From assembly GCF_002204795.1 (NCBI RefSeq), contig NZ_NIXO01000060.1, forward strand, positions 1 to 34,674: a stretch of 34,674 bases of DNA, written 5' to 3'. Positions 14,836 through 22,125 of the stretch are shown in pieces. A program made the translations under genes and the position numbers. Every line of letters begins with the position of its first letter. Position 1 is the first letter of the stretch. This DNA comes from Pseudomonas sp. K2I15 (GTDB lineage: Bacteria; Pseudomonadota; Gammaproteobacteria; Pseudomonadales; Pseudomonadaceae). The notes below the pieces were generated by a model, which was not told the DNA's origin, did not search any database, and was given only the letters and a program-made list of their open reading frames with translations.

Positions 14836-14902
14836 TGTGGTGAGGGGGCTTGTCTGTGGTGAGGGGACAAGCCCACTCACCACAGACAAGCCTCTCCCCA
14901 CA
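14836..14902. repeat. REP-derived nested palindrome
   Basis: TGTGGTGAGGGGGCTTGTCT onward (14836-14863) is inverted at 14876-14902. The motif GTGGTGAGGGG also recurs at 14856-14866 within the left arm, so a REP core appears to have been partly duplicated inside another. It lies in the 302-base divergent gap between tlpQ and the transporter gene. Confidence 0.6.
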
Positions 14903-14952
14903 GTTTTGACAAGCCAGGCCGGGTGCTGCAAAGTGCGCGCCCTCTAATAAAA

Positions 14953-15019
14953 CACCTTTAAAACCTGGTTTGCGGCAGCCGTTCCCGACGGCAGCCTGGG
15001 CAGGTGCGTGCTTTTTTTA
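14953..15019 (+). promoter_or_regulatory. Possible structured leader of the transporter mRNA
   Basis: CACCT (14953-14957) can pair with AGGTG (15002-15006) around an inner GCCGT/ACGGC stem (14978-14992), and seven Ts follow at 15012-15018, 23 bases before the transporter start. This could be an attenuator or riboswitch-like leader. I do not recognise a known class, and the stems are short. Confidence 0.25.
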
Positions 15020-15041
15020 TGTTTTCTGTCTTGAGGTAACG

Positions 15042-16364
15042 ATGATTAATGCAGTAATCGCCGCGGTCGGCACCATGCTGGTGCTCAGCTTGTCCCGCGT
15101 GCATGTGGTGATCGCGATCATTGTCGGCGCCCTGGTGGGTGGCCTGACCGGCGGCCTGGGTATCGATGCAACGCTCAAGGCGTTCAACAGCGGCTTGGGG
15201 GGCGGTGCGACGGTGGCGCTGTCCTACGCACTGCTCGGCGCTTTCGCGGTAGCGATTGCCAAGTCCGGCCTGGCCCACGCGTTGGCAGACAAAGCCCTGA
15301 TGCTGGTAGACCGCCAGGAAGCCACAGGCGGCAGCCACGTCAAATGGCTGTTGATCGGCCTGCTCTGGGTAGTCGCGATTGCCTCACAGAACATCCTGCC
15401 GATCCACATTGCGTTTATCCCGCTGCTGGTACCGCCGCTTTTATACGTGCTGACCAAGCTGCAACTCGACCGCCGCCTGATCGCCTGCGTCATGACCTTC
15501 GGCTTGATCACGCCCTACATGTTTCTGCCCGTGGGCTTCGGCAACATCTTCCTGAACCAGATCCTGCTGGCCAACGTGGCCAAGAGCGGAGTCGACATCA
15601 GCCACGTCAACGTCACCCATGCCATGGGGCTTCCGGCGCTGGGCATGGTGGTCGGCTTGCTGGTGGCGGTGTTTATCAGTTACCGCAAGAAGCGTGTGTA
15701 CGACCTGGAGAAAATCGAACGGGTCGAACAAATCAAGGTGCAATACAACCCGCTGACCCTGCTGGTCGCCGGCCTGGCGATTGCCTCGGCGTTCATTATC
15801 CAGTTGTGGCTGGACTCGATGATCATTGGCGCCCTGGCCGGCTTCCTGATTTTTTCGGTGTCGGGCATCGTGCGCTGGCGCGACACCGATGACCTGTTCA
15901 CCGAAGGCATGAAGATGATGGCGATGATCGGTTTCATCATGATCGCCTCGTCGGGCTTTGCCGAAGTGCTCAAGGCCACCGGTGAGGTGCAGACGCTGGT
16001 GCAAGCCTCGGCGGCGTTTATCGGCCATAGCCGAGGCGTGGGCGCGCTGCTGATGCTGCTGGTGGGTTTGCTGGTGACCATGGGCATCGGCTCGTCGTTT
16101 TCCACGGTGCCGATCCTGGCGGCGATCTTTGTGCCGCTGTGCGTGCAACTGGGATTCAGCCCGCTGGCCATCGTGTGCATCGTCGGCACGGCCGGTGCGC
16201 TGGGGGATGCAGGCTCACCTGCGTCGGACTCCACCCTTGGCCCGACCTCGGGTTTGAACATCGACGGCCAGCATCACCATATTTGGGACACCGTGGTCCC
16301 GACCTTCCTGCATTACAACATTCCGCTGCTGGCGTTTGGCTGGTTTGCCGCGATGACCCTCTGA
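15042..16364 (+). CDS. YuiF-type Na+/H+-antiporter-family membrane transporter, substrate unknown
   Basis: A 440-residue inner-membrane protein with 10-12 hydrophobic segments. It begins with the N-terminal antiporter-family module (INAVIAAVGTMLVLSLSRVHVV), followed by GLGGGATVALSYALLGAFAVAIAKSGL. Two re-entrant-like conserved stretches follow: QNILPIHIAFIPLLVPPLL and a C-terminal GDAGSPASDSTLGPTSGLN. The family is annotated as Na+/H+ antiporter, but members such as B. subtilis YuiF are linked to amino-acid (histidine) transport, so import of a small organic solute is quite possible. ATG 15042 has GAGGT 5 bases upstream; longer starts run through the T-tract. It corresponds to PA2653 by synteny and sits between two chemoreceptor genes, suggesting a shared ligand. 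Confidence 0.8.
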   Translation: MINAVIAAVGTMLVLSLSRVHVVIAIIVGALVGGLTGGLGIDATLKAFNSGLGGGATVALSYALLGAFAVAIAKSGLAHALADKALMLVDRQEATGGSHVKWLLIGLLWVVAIASQNILPIHIAFIPLLVPPLLYVLTKLQLDRRLIACVMTFGLITPYMFLPVGFGNIFLNQILLANVAKSGVDISHVNVTHAMGLPALGMVVGLLVAVFISYRKKRVYDLEKIERVEQIKVQYNPLTLLVAGLAIASAFIIQLWLDSMIIGALAGFLIFSVSGIVRWRDTDDLFTEGMKMMAMIGFIMIASSGFAEVLKATGEVQTLVQASAAFIGHSRGVGALLMLLVGLLVTMGIGSSFSTVPILAAIFVPLCVQLGFSPLAIVCIVGTAGALGDAGSPASDSTLGPTSGLNIDGQHHHIWDTVVPTFLHYNIPLLAFGWFAAMTL

Positions 16365-16375
16365 CAGGGTTGTCC

Positions 16376-16402
16376 TACAGAATCGGGGCGTCTGGCCGTT
16401 AA
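16376..16402 (+). promoter_or_regulatory. FliA-like promoter of the CtpM-like receptor gene
   Basis: TACA, 15 bases and GCCGTTAA match the sigma-28 consensus TAAA-N15-GCCGATAA at 10 of 12 positions. It lies in the 73-base gap between the transporter stop and the receptor ATG. The receptor can therefore be transcribed independently of the transporter. Confidence 0.52.
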
Positions 16403-16437
16403 CCTCTCAAGTCTTCCTTGAATAAGAGAGAAAAGCC

Positions 16438-18117
16438 ATGCGCCTTAGCCTGAAGGCCAAAGTCCTGTCCCTCGCCGTACTGCCCGTATTGTTATTTGCC
16501 GTGATCATCAGCCTGACCACGGTCTGGATCCTTCAGGAGCAGGCCCGCAACGAGGTCGAAGAAACCCGTCAGAACCTGCTCAACGACGCCAAGACCACCT
16601 TGCGCGGCTACGTAGAGGTGGCGATGACCACCATCAAGCCGCTGTACGACGCTGCCGCCCAAGGCGACACGACGGCGCGGGCGCAGGTGGTCAAGCTGCT
16701 GTCCAACACCAGCTACGGCAAGGATGGCTATTTCTTCGGCTACGACTCCGAGACCATTCGCCTGTTCAAAGGCAACAGCCCGGACGGCGTGGGCAAAAGC
16801 TTCAAGGACAACCGCGACCCGAATGGCGTCTACGTCAACCGCGACCTGGTGAAAGTCGGCAAGGACGGCACCCACTACCTGCAATACAGCTCGACGCAGC
16901 CCGGCCAAACCGAACTGGTGCCCAAGCTTGGCTACACCGAATATCTGCCCAAGTGGGACATGGTCATCGGTACCTCGGTGAACCTGGATGGCATCGACGC
17001 TCAGGTCGCCGAGGTTCAGGCCAAGGTTGAAAAGCGCATGGAAGGCGTAGTGCTGAGCATCATCGGGATTGCCGTGGTGGTGTTGTTGGTGATCGCCGCC
17101 GTGGGCATGCTGGTGGCCAATACCATCCTGCGGCCGTTGCACCTGATGAAGATCAACCTCGACGACATCGCCGCCGGTGAGGGTGACCTGACCCGCCGCC
17201 TGGCCATCACCAGCCAGGACGAGCTGGGCGAACTGGCCGGTTCGTTCAACCGCTTTGTCGACAAGATCCACGGCCTGGTGCGGCAGATCACCGAAATGAC
17301 CTCCCAGCTTACCGGCCTGGTGAGCCAGGTCGCCGAGCAAGCCAATCGCTCGGAAAAGGCCATGGAGCGCCAGCGTCACGAGACCGACCAGGTAGCCACT
17401 GCCATCAACGAAATGTCCTCCGCTGCCCATGAAGTGGCCCGCAGTGCCCAAGGCGCAGCGGTGGCGGCGCAACAGACCGACGCCGAGGGCCAGGCCGCGA
17501 AGAAAGTGGTGGATGGCAGCATTGCGCAGATCCATGCGCTGGTGAACGACATCCGCACCAGCGGTGTGTCCCTGGACAGCTTGCAGCAGGACGTTTCCTC
17601 GATTGTCAGCGTGCTTGGGGTGATCCGCTCGATTGCCGAGCAGACCAACTTGCTTGCCCTCAACGCTGCGATTGAAGCGGCGCGGGCAGGGGAGGCCGGT
17701 CGTGGTTTTGCCGTGGTCGCCGATGAGGTTCGGGCTTTGGCCAGCCGTACCCAGCAAAGCACCCAGGAAATCCAGGGCATGATCGACCGCCTGCAAAAAG
17801 GCACCGAAGCGGCTGTGGAATCGATGCGCCGCTCCAGTGATGCGGGTGACGGCACCTCGGCCAAGGCCAATGAAGCGGGTGCGTCCCTGGACACCATGGC
17901 GCAGTTGATCGGCACCATCAACTCGATGAACGCGCAGATTGCCAGTGCGGCCGAAGAGCAAACCGCCGTGGCCGAAGAGATCAACCGTAGCGTGCATCAG
18001 ATTGCGGTGGCGGTGGACAGCGTGGCGGATGAAACCCAGCAGGGTGCACAGACGTCCCGCAGCCTGGCGGACCTTGGTCAGCGGTTGGGCCAATTGGTGG
18101 GGCAGTTCAGGATCTGA
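16438..18117 (+). CDS. ctpM: Methyl-accepting chemotaxis protein with sCache domain, CtpM-like
   Basis: A 559-residue chemoreceptor with TM1 (about 11-31) and a periplasmic single-Cache domain (about 35-195). The domain includes KDGYFFGYD, GKSFKDNRDPNGVYVNRDLVKVGKDGTHYLQYS and WDMVIGTSVNLDGID, the classic sCache_2 pattern. TM2 (about 203-226), a HAMP domain and the signalling helix hairpin with tip NLLALNAAIEAARAGEAGRGFAVVADEVRALA follow. The end QFRI has no CheR pentapeptide. Gene order and domain type match, from memory, P. aeruginosa CtpM (PA2652), a malate receptor, so a C4-dicarboxylate or other small organic acid is the expected ligand. GAGAGAAAAG precedes the ATG. The TlpQ-like receptor is on the other side of the transporter. 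Confidence 0.82.
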   Translation: MRLSLKAKVLSLAVLPVLLFAVIISLTTVWILQEQARNEVEETRQNLLNDAKTTLRGYVEVAMTTIKPLYDAAAQGDTTARAQVVKLLSNTSYGKDGYFFGYDSETIRLFKGNSPDGVGKSFKDNRDPNGVYVNRDLVKVGKDGTHYLQYSSTQPGQTELVPKLGYTEYLPKWDMVIGTSVNLDGIDAQVAEVQAKVEKRMEGVVLSIIGIAVVVLLVIAAVGMLVANTILRPLHLMKINLDDIAAGEGDLTRRLAITSQDELGELAGSFNRFVDKIHGLVRQITEMTSQLTGLVSQVAEQANRSEKAMERQRHETDQVATAINEMSSAAHEVARSAQGAAVAAQQTDAEGQAAKKVVDGSIAQIHALVNDIRTSGVSLDSLQQDVSSIVSVLGVIRSIAEQTNLLALNAAIEAARAGEAGRGFAVVADEVRALASRTQQSTQEIQGMIDRLQKGTEAAVESMRRSSDAGDGTSAKANEAGASLDTMAQLIGTINSMNAQIASAAEEQTAVAEEINRSVHQIAVAVDSVADETQQGAQTSRSLADLGQRLGQLVGQFRI

Positions 18118-18132
18118 GGTTAACGCTTACCC

Positions 18133-18161
18133 CCCATCGGTAACATTCTGTTGCCGATGGG
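18133..18161 (+). terminator. Stem-loop after the CtpM-like gene
   Basis: CCCATCGGTAAC and GTTGCCGATGGG form a 12-base-pair stem with one T-G wobble and a 5-base loop, 15 bases past the receptor stop. No T-run follows, so it is an imperfect terminator. It sits between convergent genes (antitoxin stop at 18180) and may serve both. Confidence 0.5.
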
Positions 18162-18179
18162 CCTGGCCAGATTGATCCA

Positions 18180-18494
18180 TCAGGTCAACAGCGCCAACCG
18201 CTCCACCGTCTCCGGAAACTTCGCCACCAGCCGAATCAAGGTTGCCGCCTGAGCATTGGGTGTGGCCCGGCCTTGCTCCCAATTTTCCAGGGTCCGGGTA
18301 TTGGTGCGCAGGTACATCGCAAACACCGAGCGCGACAGATTGAGTTGTTGACGCACAGCGACTACTTCGTCGGCAGTGAGCGGTGCCAGCTTGTTCAACT
18401 GCACCTTGTGGCTGCGCAGCGTTACCTTGCCTTGTCGTTCATCTGCCAGCGCGTCGAAGCCTTCGACCAGTTCGGAAAAGATGTCACGTTTCAT
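18180..18494 (-). CDS. HTH-domain antitoxin of a RelE/HigB-type toxin-antitoxin pair
   Basis: A 104-residue protein with an XRE/Cro-type helix-turn-helix at about residues 40-80 (LTADEVVAVRQQLNLSRSVFAMYLRTNTRTLENWEQGRATP) and an N-terminal arm that probably covers the toxin. It should neutralise the toxin and repress the operon. Its ATG overlaps the toxin stop by 11 bases, so translation is coupled; toxin-before-antitoxin order is the HigBA-type arrangement. The gene is convergent with the chemoreceptor gene and sits in the gap that separates the chemotaxis block from nuo. The pair is short and self-contained, typical of mobile accessory insertions, though I see no flanking repeats. Confidence 0.85.
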   Translation of the reverse strand: MKRDIFSELVEGFDALADERQGKVTLRSHKVQLNKLAPLTADEVVAVRQQLNLSRSVFAMYLRTNTRTLENWEQGRATPNAQAATLIRLVAKFPETVERLALLT

Positions 18495-18834
18495 AAGATT
18501 TTCTCGCTTTGATTTCCCTGTCCAGCAGGTCTTTGAGCGCCGTTTTGTGTTGAGCGCTCAGGTCGTCCTGTTCGTGTTTGCCATAAAGGGTGAACAGCCA
18601 GAATTGCGTACCGCCCGACCACCAGTAATAGATGACCCGCAGGCCACCACGTTTGCCTTTGTTGCGTCGCTCATCGACAAAGCGGACTTTGCGTAACCCG
18701 CCGTTCCCCTCTATCACGTCGCCCGCTTGCGGGTTCCTCATCAACGCCTGTTGAAAGCCGTGAAACAACTCATCACTCAGATAATCCCTGCGGTGCCGCT
18801 CAAAGGCTGGCAATTCGATAAATAGAGCATCCAT
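18484..18834 (-). CDS. RelE/ParE-superfamily (HigB-like) toxin
   Basis: A 116-residue basic protein with the RelE-like core GGLRKVRFVDERRNKGKRGGLRVIYYWW...TQFWLFTLYGKHEQDDLSAQHKTALKDLL. The RGGLRVIYYW strand and LYGKHEQDDLS motif are characteristic of HigB-like mRNA interferases, which cleave mRNA on the ribosome. ATG 18834 (MDALFIELPAFERHRRDYL) matches the usual family N-terminus; in-frame sequence upstream to 19017 looks non-coding and includes the likely promoter. A -10-like TATACG lies 17 bases before the ATG, so the leader would be very short and the ribosome site weak. The partner antitoxin overlaps its 3' end by 11 bases. Confidence 0.85.
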   Translation of the reverse strand: MDALFIELPAFERHRRDYLSDELFHGFQQALMRNPQAGDVIEGNGGLRKVRFVDERRNKGKRGGLRVIYYWWSGGTQFWLFTLYGKHEQDDLSAQHKTALKDLLDREIKARKSYET

Positions 18835-19022
18835 GTTCTGTACGTAGCCTGCGTATAGTTTGGTGGCCCGTCTGCGGTGGGTCAAGTAACCCTGCTGTGG
18901 GATGTTTCCTAAAACACAACCACGATACGAGTGGCGCAGGCAGGTTGATGCCGGAAGGGGAGGCATCTCGATGAGGAAAAATCCCTTTGTGGGGCAGACA
19001 ACAAACCAGTACCCCATAAACG

Positions 19023-19047
19023 AAAAACGGCGCCCGAAGGCGCCGTT
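19023..19047 (-). terminator. Rho-independent terminator of the nuo operon
   Basis: On the minus strand, AACGGCGCC, loop TTCG and GGCGCCGTT form a perfect 9-base-pair stem with the extra-stable TTCG tetraloop, followed directly by TTT. It lies 25 bases after the nuoN stop. Confidence 0.93.
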
Positions 19048-19072
19048 CTGTTTACTGCATCTACCTAAGCGA

Positions 19073-20536
19073 TCAACCCGCCATCACCGCATGCTGCACC
19101 AGGGTGAGCAACGGTTGTGGGTAAACACCCAGGAAGAACGCCAGCAGGGCGATTGCCAGCAGCATCACGCCGCCCGCTTTCTGTTCCCAGTGCAACTCGG
19201 CGTCCACACGGCGCAGGTTTGGCTCGATCAGGTACAAGGTCACCATCACGCGCAGGTAGTAGAAAACGCCGATGGCGCTGCCCAGTACCAGGGAGGCCAC
19301 CAACCACCATTCGTGCGCTTCAACACCGGTCGCCACGATGTAGAACTTGCCGATGAAGCCAGCAGTCAGCGGAATACCGGCCAGGGACAGCATCATCACG
19401 GTCAGTACGGCGGTCAGGTACGGACGGCGCCAGAACAGGCCGCGGTATTCGTACAGGGCGTCCGCGTCACGGCCTTTGTAAGGCGAGGACATCAGTGTGA
19501 TCACACCGAATGCACCCAGGCTTGTGATCACGTAGGTGACCAGGTATACGCCGATGGCTTCCATCGCCAGGCCCTTGCTCGCCACCAGGGCGATCAGCAG
19601 GTAACCGAAGTGCGCGATGGACGAATAACCCAGCAGACGCTTGAGGTTGTTCTGGGTCAGCGCCAGCAGGTTACCGAACAGGATCGAGGCGATCGCGATG
19701 ATGGTCAGCACGTTGCTGAGTACACCGGTGTTGGCCGCAGGGGAGATCTGGAACAGACGCACCATCACGGCAAACACGGCGACTTTCGACGCGGTAGCCA
19801 GGAAAGCAGCCACCGGCGCCGGGGCGCCTTCGTACACGTCCGGGGTCCACAGGTGGAACGGCACCAGCGACAGTTTGAACGCCAGGCCGATCAGCATCAT
19901 GGCCAGGCCCAGTTGGGCGATTGGCGCAGGGCTGCCGGAAGCTGCCAGGGCATGACCGATACCGCTGAAGCTCAGGCTGCCGGCTTCTGCGTAGAGCAGG
20001 GCCATACCGAACAACAGGAACGCGGAACCGGCGGCCGACAGCACCATGTACTTGATGCCGGCTTCCAGGGAACGCTTGTTGAAGAAGGCATACGCCACCA
20101 GGCCGTAGACCGGGATCGACAGCAGTTCCAGGCCGATGAACAAACCGGCCAGGTGCTGTGCGCTGACCAGCACGATACCGCCGGTCGCAGCCAGCAGGAT
20201 CAGCAGGTACAGCTCTTCCTTGTTACCCGGGTAACCCGTGCCGCCTTCGCCGAGGTAGGCGTGGGCGAGGGTGACGCAGGCCAGGGTGGCCACGAGGATC
20301 AACGCGATGTACAGCAGCGCGAAGTCATCGACCATCAACAGCGGCGTGACCGCCAGCGGTGCGACCTTGAGTGCCGGGATAATCGACAGCAAGGCCAGGT
20401 TCAAACCTGCCACCGAAATCAGGAAGGTCTGTGAGTGGTTGCGGCGCCATGCGATCGCCAGCATCACCACCACAACGGTGAGGCTGGAGATCAGCAGCGG
20501 CGCAAGCGCGATAAAGTGTTGGATCGTGAATTCCAT
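19073..20536 (-). CDS. nuoN: NADH-quinone oxidoreductase subunit N
   Basis: Antiporter-like proton-pumping subunit of the complex I membrane arm; 487 residues, about 14 transmembrane helices. The conserved pumping residues are present: Glu137 in FIGLELLSIPVYGLVA and Lys221 in GLAFKLSLVPFHLWTPDVYEGAP. The start is ATG 20536 (MEFTIQHFIALAPLL), which matches the family N-terminus; in-frame sequence upstream runs into the end of nuoM. It is the last gene of the operon, 7 bases after nuoM, and is followed by the operon terminator. Confidence 0.96.
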   Translation of the reverse strand: MEFTIQHFIALAPLLISSLTVVVVMLAIAWRRNHSQTFLISVAGLNLALLSIIPALKVAPLAVTPLLMVDDFALLYIALILVATLACVTLAHAYLGEGGTGYPGNKEELYLLILLAATGGIVLVSAQHLAGLFIGLELLSIPVYGLVAYAFFNKRSLEAGIKYMVLSAAGSAFLLFGMALLYAEAGSLSFSGIGHALAASGSPAPIAQLGLAMMLIGLAFKLSLVPFHLWTPDVYEGAPAPVAAFLATASKVAVFAVMVRLFQISPAANTGVLSNVLTIIAIASILFGNLLALTQNNLKRLLGYSSIAHFGYLLIALVASKGLAMEAIGVYLVTYVITSLGAFGVITLMSSPYKGRDADALYEYRGLFWRRPYLTAVLTVMMLSLAGIPLTAGFIGKFYIVATGVEAHEWWLVASLVLGSAIGVFYYLRVMVTLYLIEPNLRRVDAELHWEQKAGGVMLLAIALLAFFLGVYPQPLLTLVQHAVMAG

Positions 20537-20543
20537 AGCGCTC

Positions 20544-22076
20544 TTACCGGGCCGAAGCGAGTTGAGTGAAGGCGGTGCTGAACCATTGCTGCACGCCATG
20601 CATCGTTGCGGCAGAGGTATCCAGGAACGGTTGTGGGTACACGCCGATGAAGATCAGCAATACCGCAAGACCGAGCACCATGATCAGTTCGCGACCATCC
20701 ATGCCGTGCAACACGGTGTCGGACTTGGCCGGACCGAAGTACGCACGGTGGATCATGATCAGCGAGTAGACCGAACCGAACACCAGGCCTGAAGTCGCGA
20801 TCGCACTGATCCACGGTGTATGCACGAAGGCACCCATCAGGATCAGGAACTCGCCGATGAAGTTACCGGTACCCGGCAAGCCCAGGGACGCGGCCGCAAA
20901 GAACAGGCTGATGGCCGGCAAGTAGGCAATACGCGACCACACGCCACCCATCTCACGCATGTCACGGGTGTGCAGGCGCTCGTACAGTTGGCCACTGAGG
21001 ATAAACAGTGCGGCGGCTGAAACACCGTGAGCCAGCATCTGGATCACAGCGCCTTGCAGCGCCAGTTGGCTGCCGGAGTAGATGCCGATCAGTACGAAGC
21101 CCATGTGGGAAACGGACGAGAAGGCAATCAGACGCTTGATGTCGGTTTGGGCGAAGGCCAGGAACGCACCGTAGAAGATCCCGATCAGACCGAGGGTCAT
21201 GGCGATCGGCGCAAACTCGGCCGAGGCATTCGGGAACAGCGGCAGGGCGAAACGCAGCAGGCCGTAGGCCGCGGTCTTCAACAGGATACCGGCCAGGTCC
21301 ACGGAACCTGCGGTCGGCGCCTGGGCGTGAGCGTCAGGCAACCAGGAGTGGAACGGCACCACCGGCAGCTTCACCGCGAACGCGATGAAGAAGCCCAGCA
21401 TCAGGATGTACTCGGTGGTCAGGGACATCTTGGTTTTCAACAGGTCGGCGTAGTTGAACGTAATCACGCCCGTGCTGTTGAAGTTGACCAGTACCAGACC
21501 CAGGATCGCCACCAACATGATCAGGCCGGAAGCCTGGGTGAAGATGAAGAACTTGGTCGCCGCGTAGATCCGGGTTTTCTTGCCGTCCGAAGAACTGTGA
21601 CCCCAGAGCGCGATGAGGAAGTACATCGGCACCAGCATCATTTCCCAGAAGAAGAAGAACATGAACAGGTCCAGCGCAAGGAACACGCCGACAACGCCGC
21701 CCAAAATCCACATCAGGTTCAGGTGGAAGAAGCCCACGTGACGCTGAATTTCTTTCCAGGAGCAGAGTACCGAGAGGATACCCAGCAAACCGGTTAGCAG
21801 GATCATCAACAGCGACAGGCCGTCGAGGGCCAGGTGCACGTTGATGCCGAAGCGCTGGATCCACACGTGCTTGAATTCAAGCGCGAAGGTTGGATCGACA
21901 CCCGGTGCCGGAGCAAATGAATAGTCGCCATGGGCCCACAGCCAGAGGCCGAGCGCGAGTTCCAGGGACATGGTCAGCAACGCAATCCAGCGGGGGAGGG
22001 TGGCGCCGAAGCGTTCACCCATCCAGCAGAGCAGGCCGCCGATAAAAGGGATCAGGATTAGCCAGGGCAGAATCAT
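20544..22076 (-). CDS. nuoM: NADH-quinone oxidoreductase subunit M
   Basis: The middle antiporter-like subunit of the membrane arm; 510 residues with about 14 helices. Key residues are Glu145 (FFFWEMMLVPMYFLIALWG) and Lys236 (AFAVKLPVVPFHSWLPDAHAQAP), equivalent to E. coli Glu144 and Lys234. It begins at ATG 22076 with a purine-rich GGAAACGAG upstream. It lies 49 bases after nuoL, one of the few gaps in the 3' half of the operon, and only 7 bases precede nuoN. Confidence 0.96.
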   Translation of the reverse strand: MILPWLILIPFIGGLLCWMGERFGATLPRWIALLTMSLELALGLWLWAHGDYSFAPAPGVDPTFALEFKHVWIQRFGINVHLALDGLSLLMILLTGLLGILSVLCSWKEIQRHVGFFHLNLMWILGGVVGVFLALDLFMFFFFWEMMLVPMYFLIALWGHSSSDGKKTRIYAATKFFIFTQASGLIMLVAILGLVLVNFNSTGVITFNYADLLKTKMSLTTEYILMLGFFIAFAVKLPVVPFHSWLPDAHAQAPTAGSVDLAGILLKTAAYGLLRFALPLFPNASAEFAPIAMTLGLIGIFYGAFLAFAQTDIKRLIAFSSVSHMGFVLIGIYSGSQLALQGAVIQMLAHGVSAAALFILSGQLYERLHTRDMREMGGVWSRIAYLPAISLFFAAASLGLPGTGNFIGEFLILMGAFVHTPWISAIATSGLVFGSVYSLIMIHRAYFGPAKSDTVLHGMDGRELIMVLGLAVLLIFIGVYPQPFLDTSAATMHGVQQWFSTAFTQLASAR

Positions 22077-22125
22077 GACGGGCTCGTTTCCTTTCGCAAG
22101 TTCGCAAAGTTCGCAATGTGCATAG

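Noticed and set aside
12460..14903. CRISPR-like repeat structure from similar palindromes in several gaps
   Set aside because: The copies are isolated REP/REPIN units in intergenic gaps, without regular spacing, spacers or cas genes.
18835..19017. Longer toxin starting at 19017
   Set aside because: The extra 61 codons have no family similarity, and the promoter-like TATACG falls inside them.
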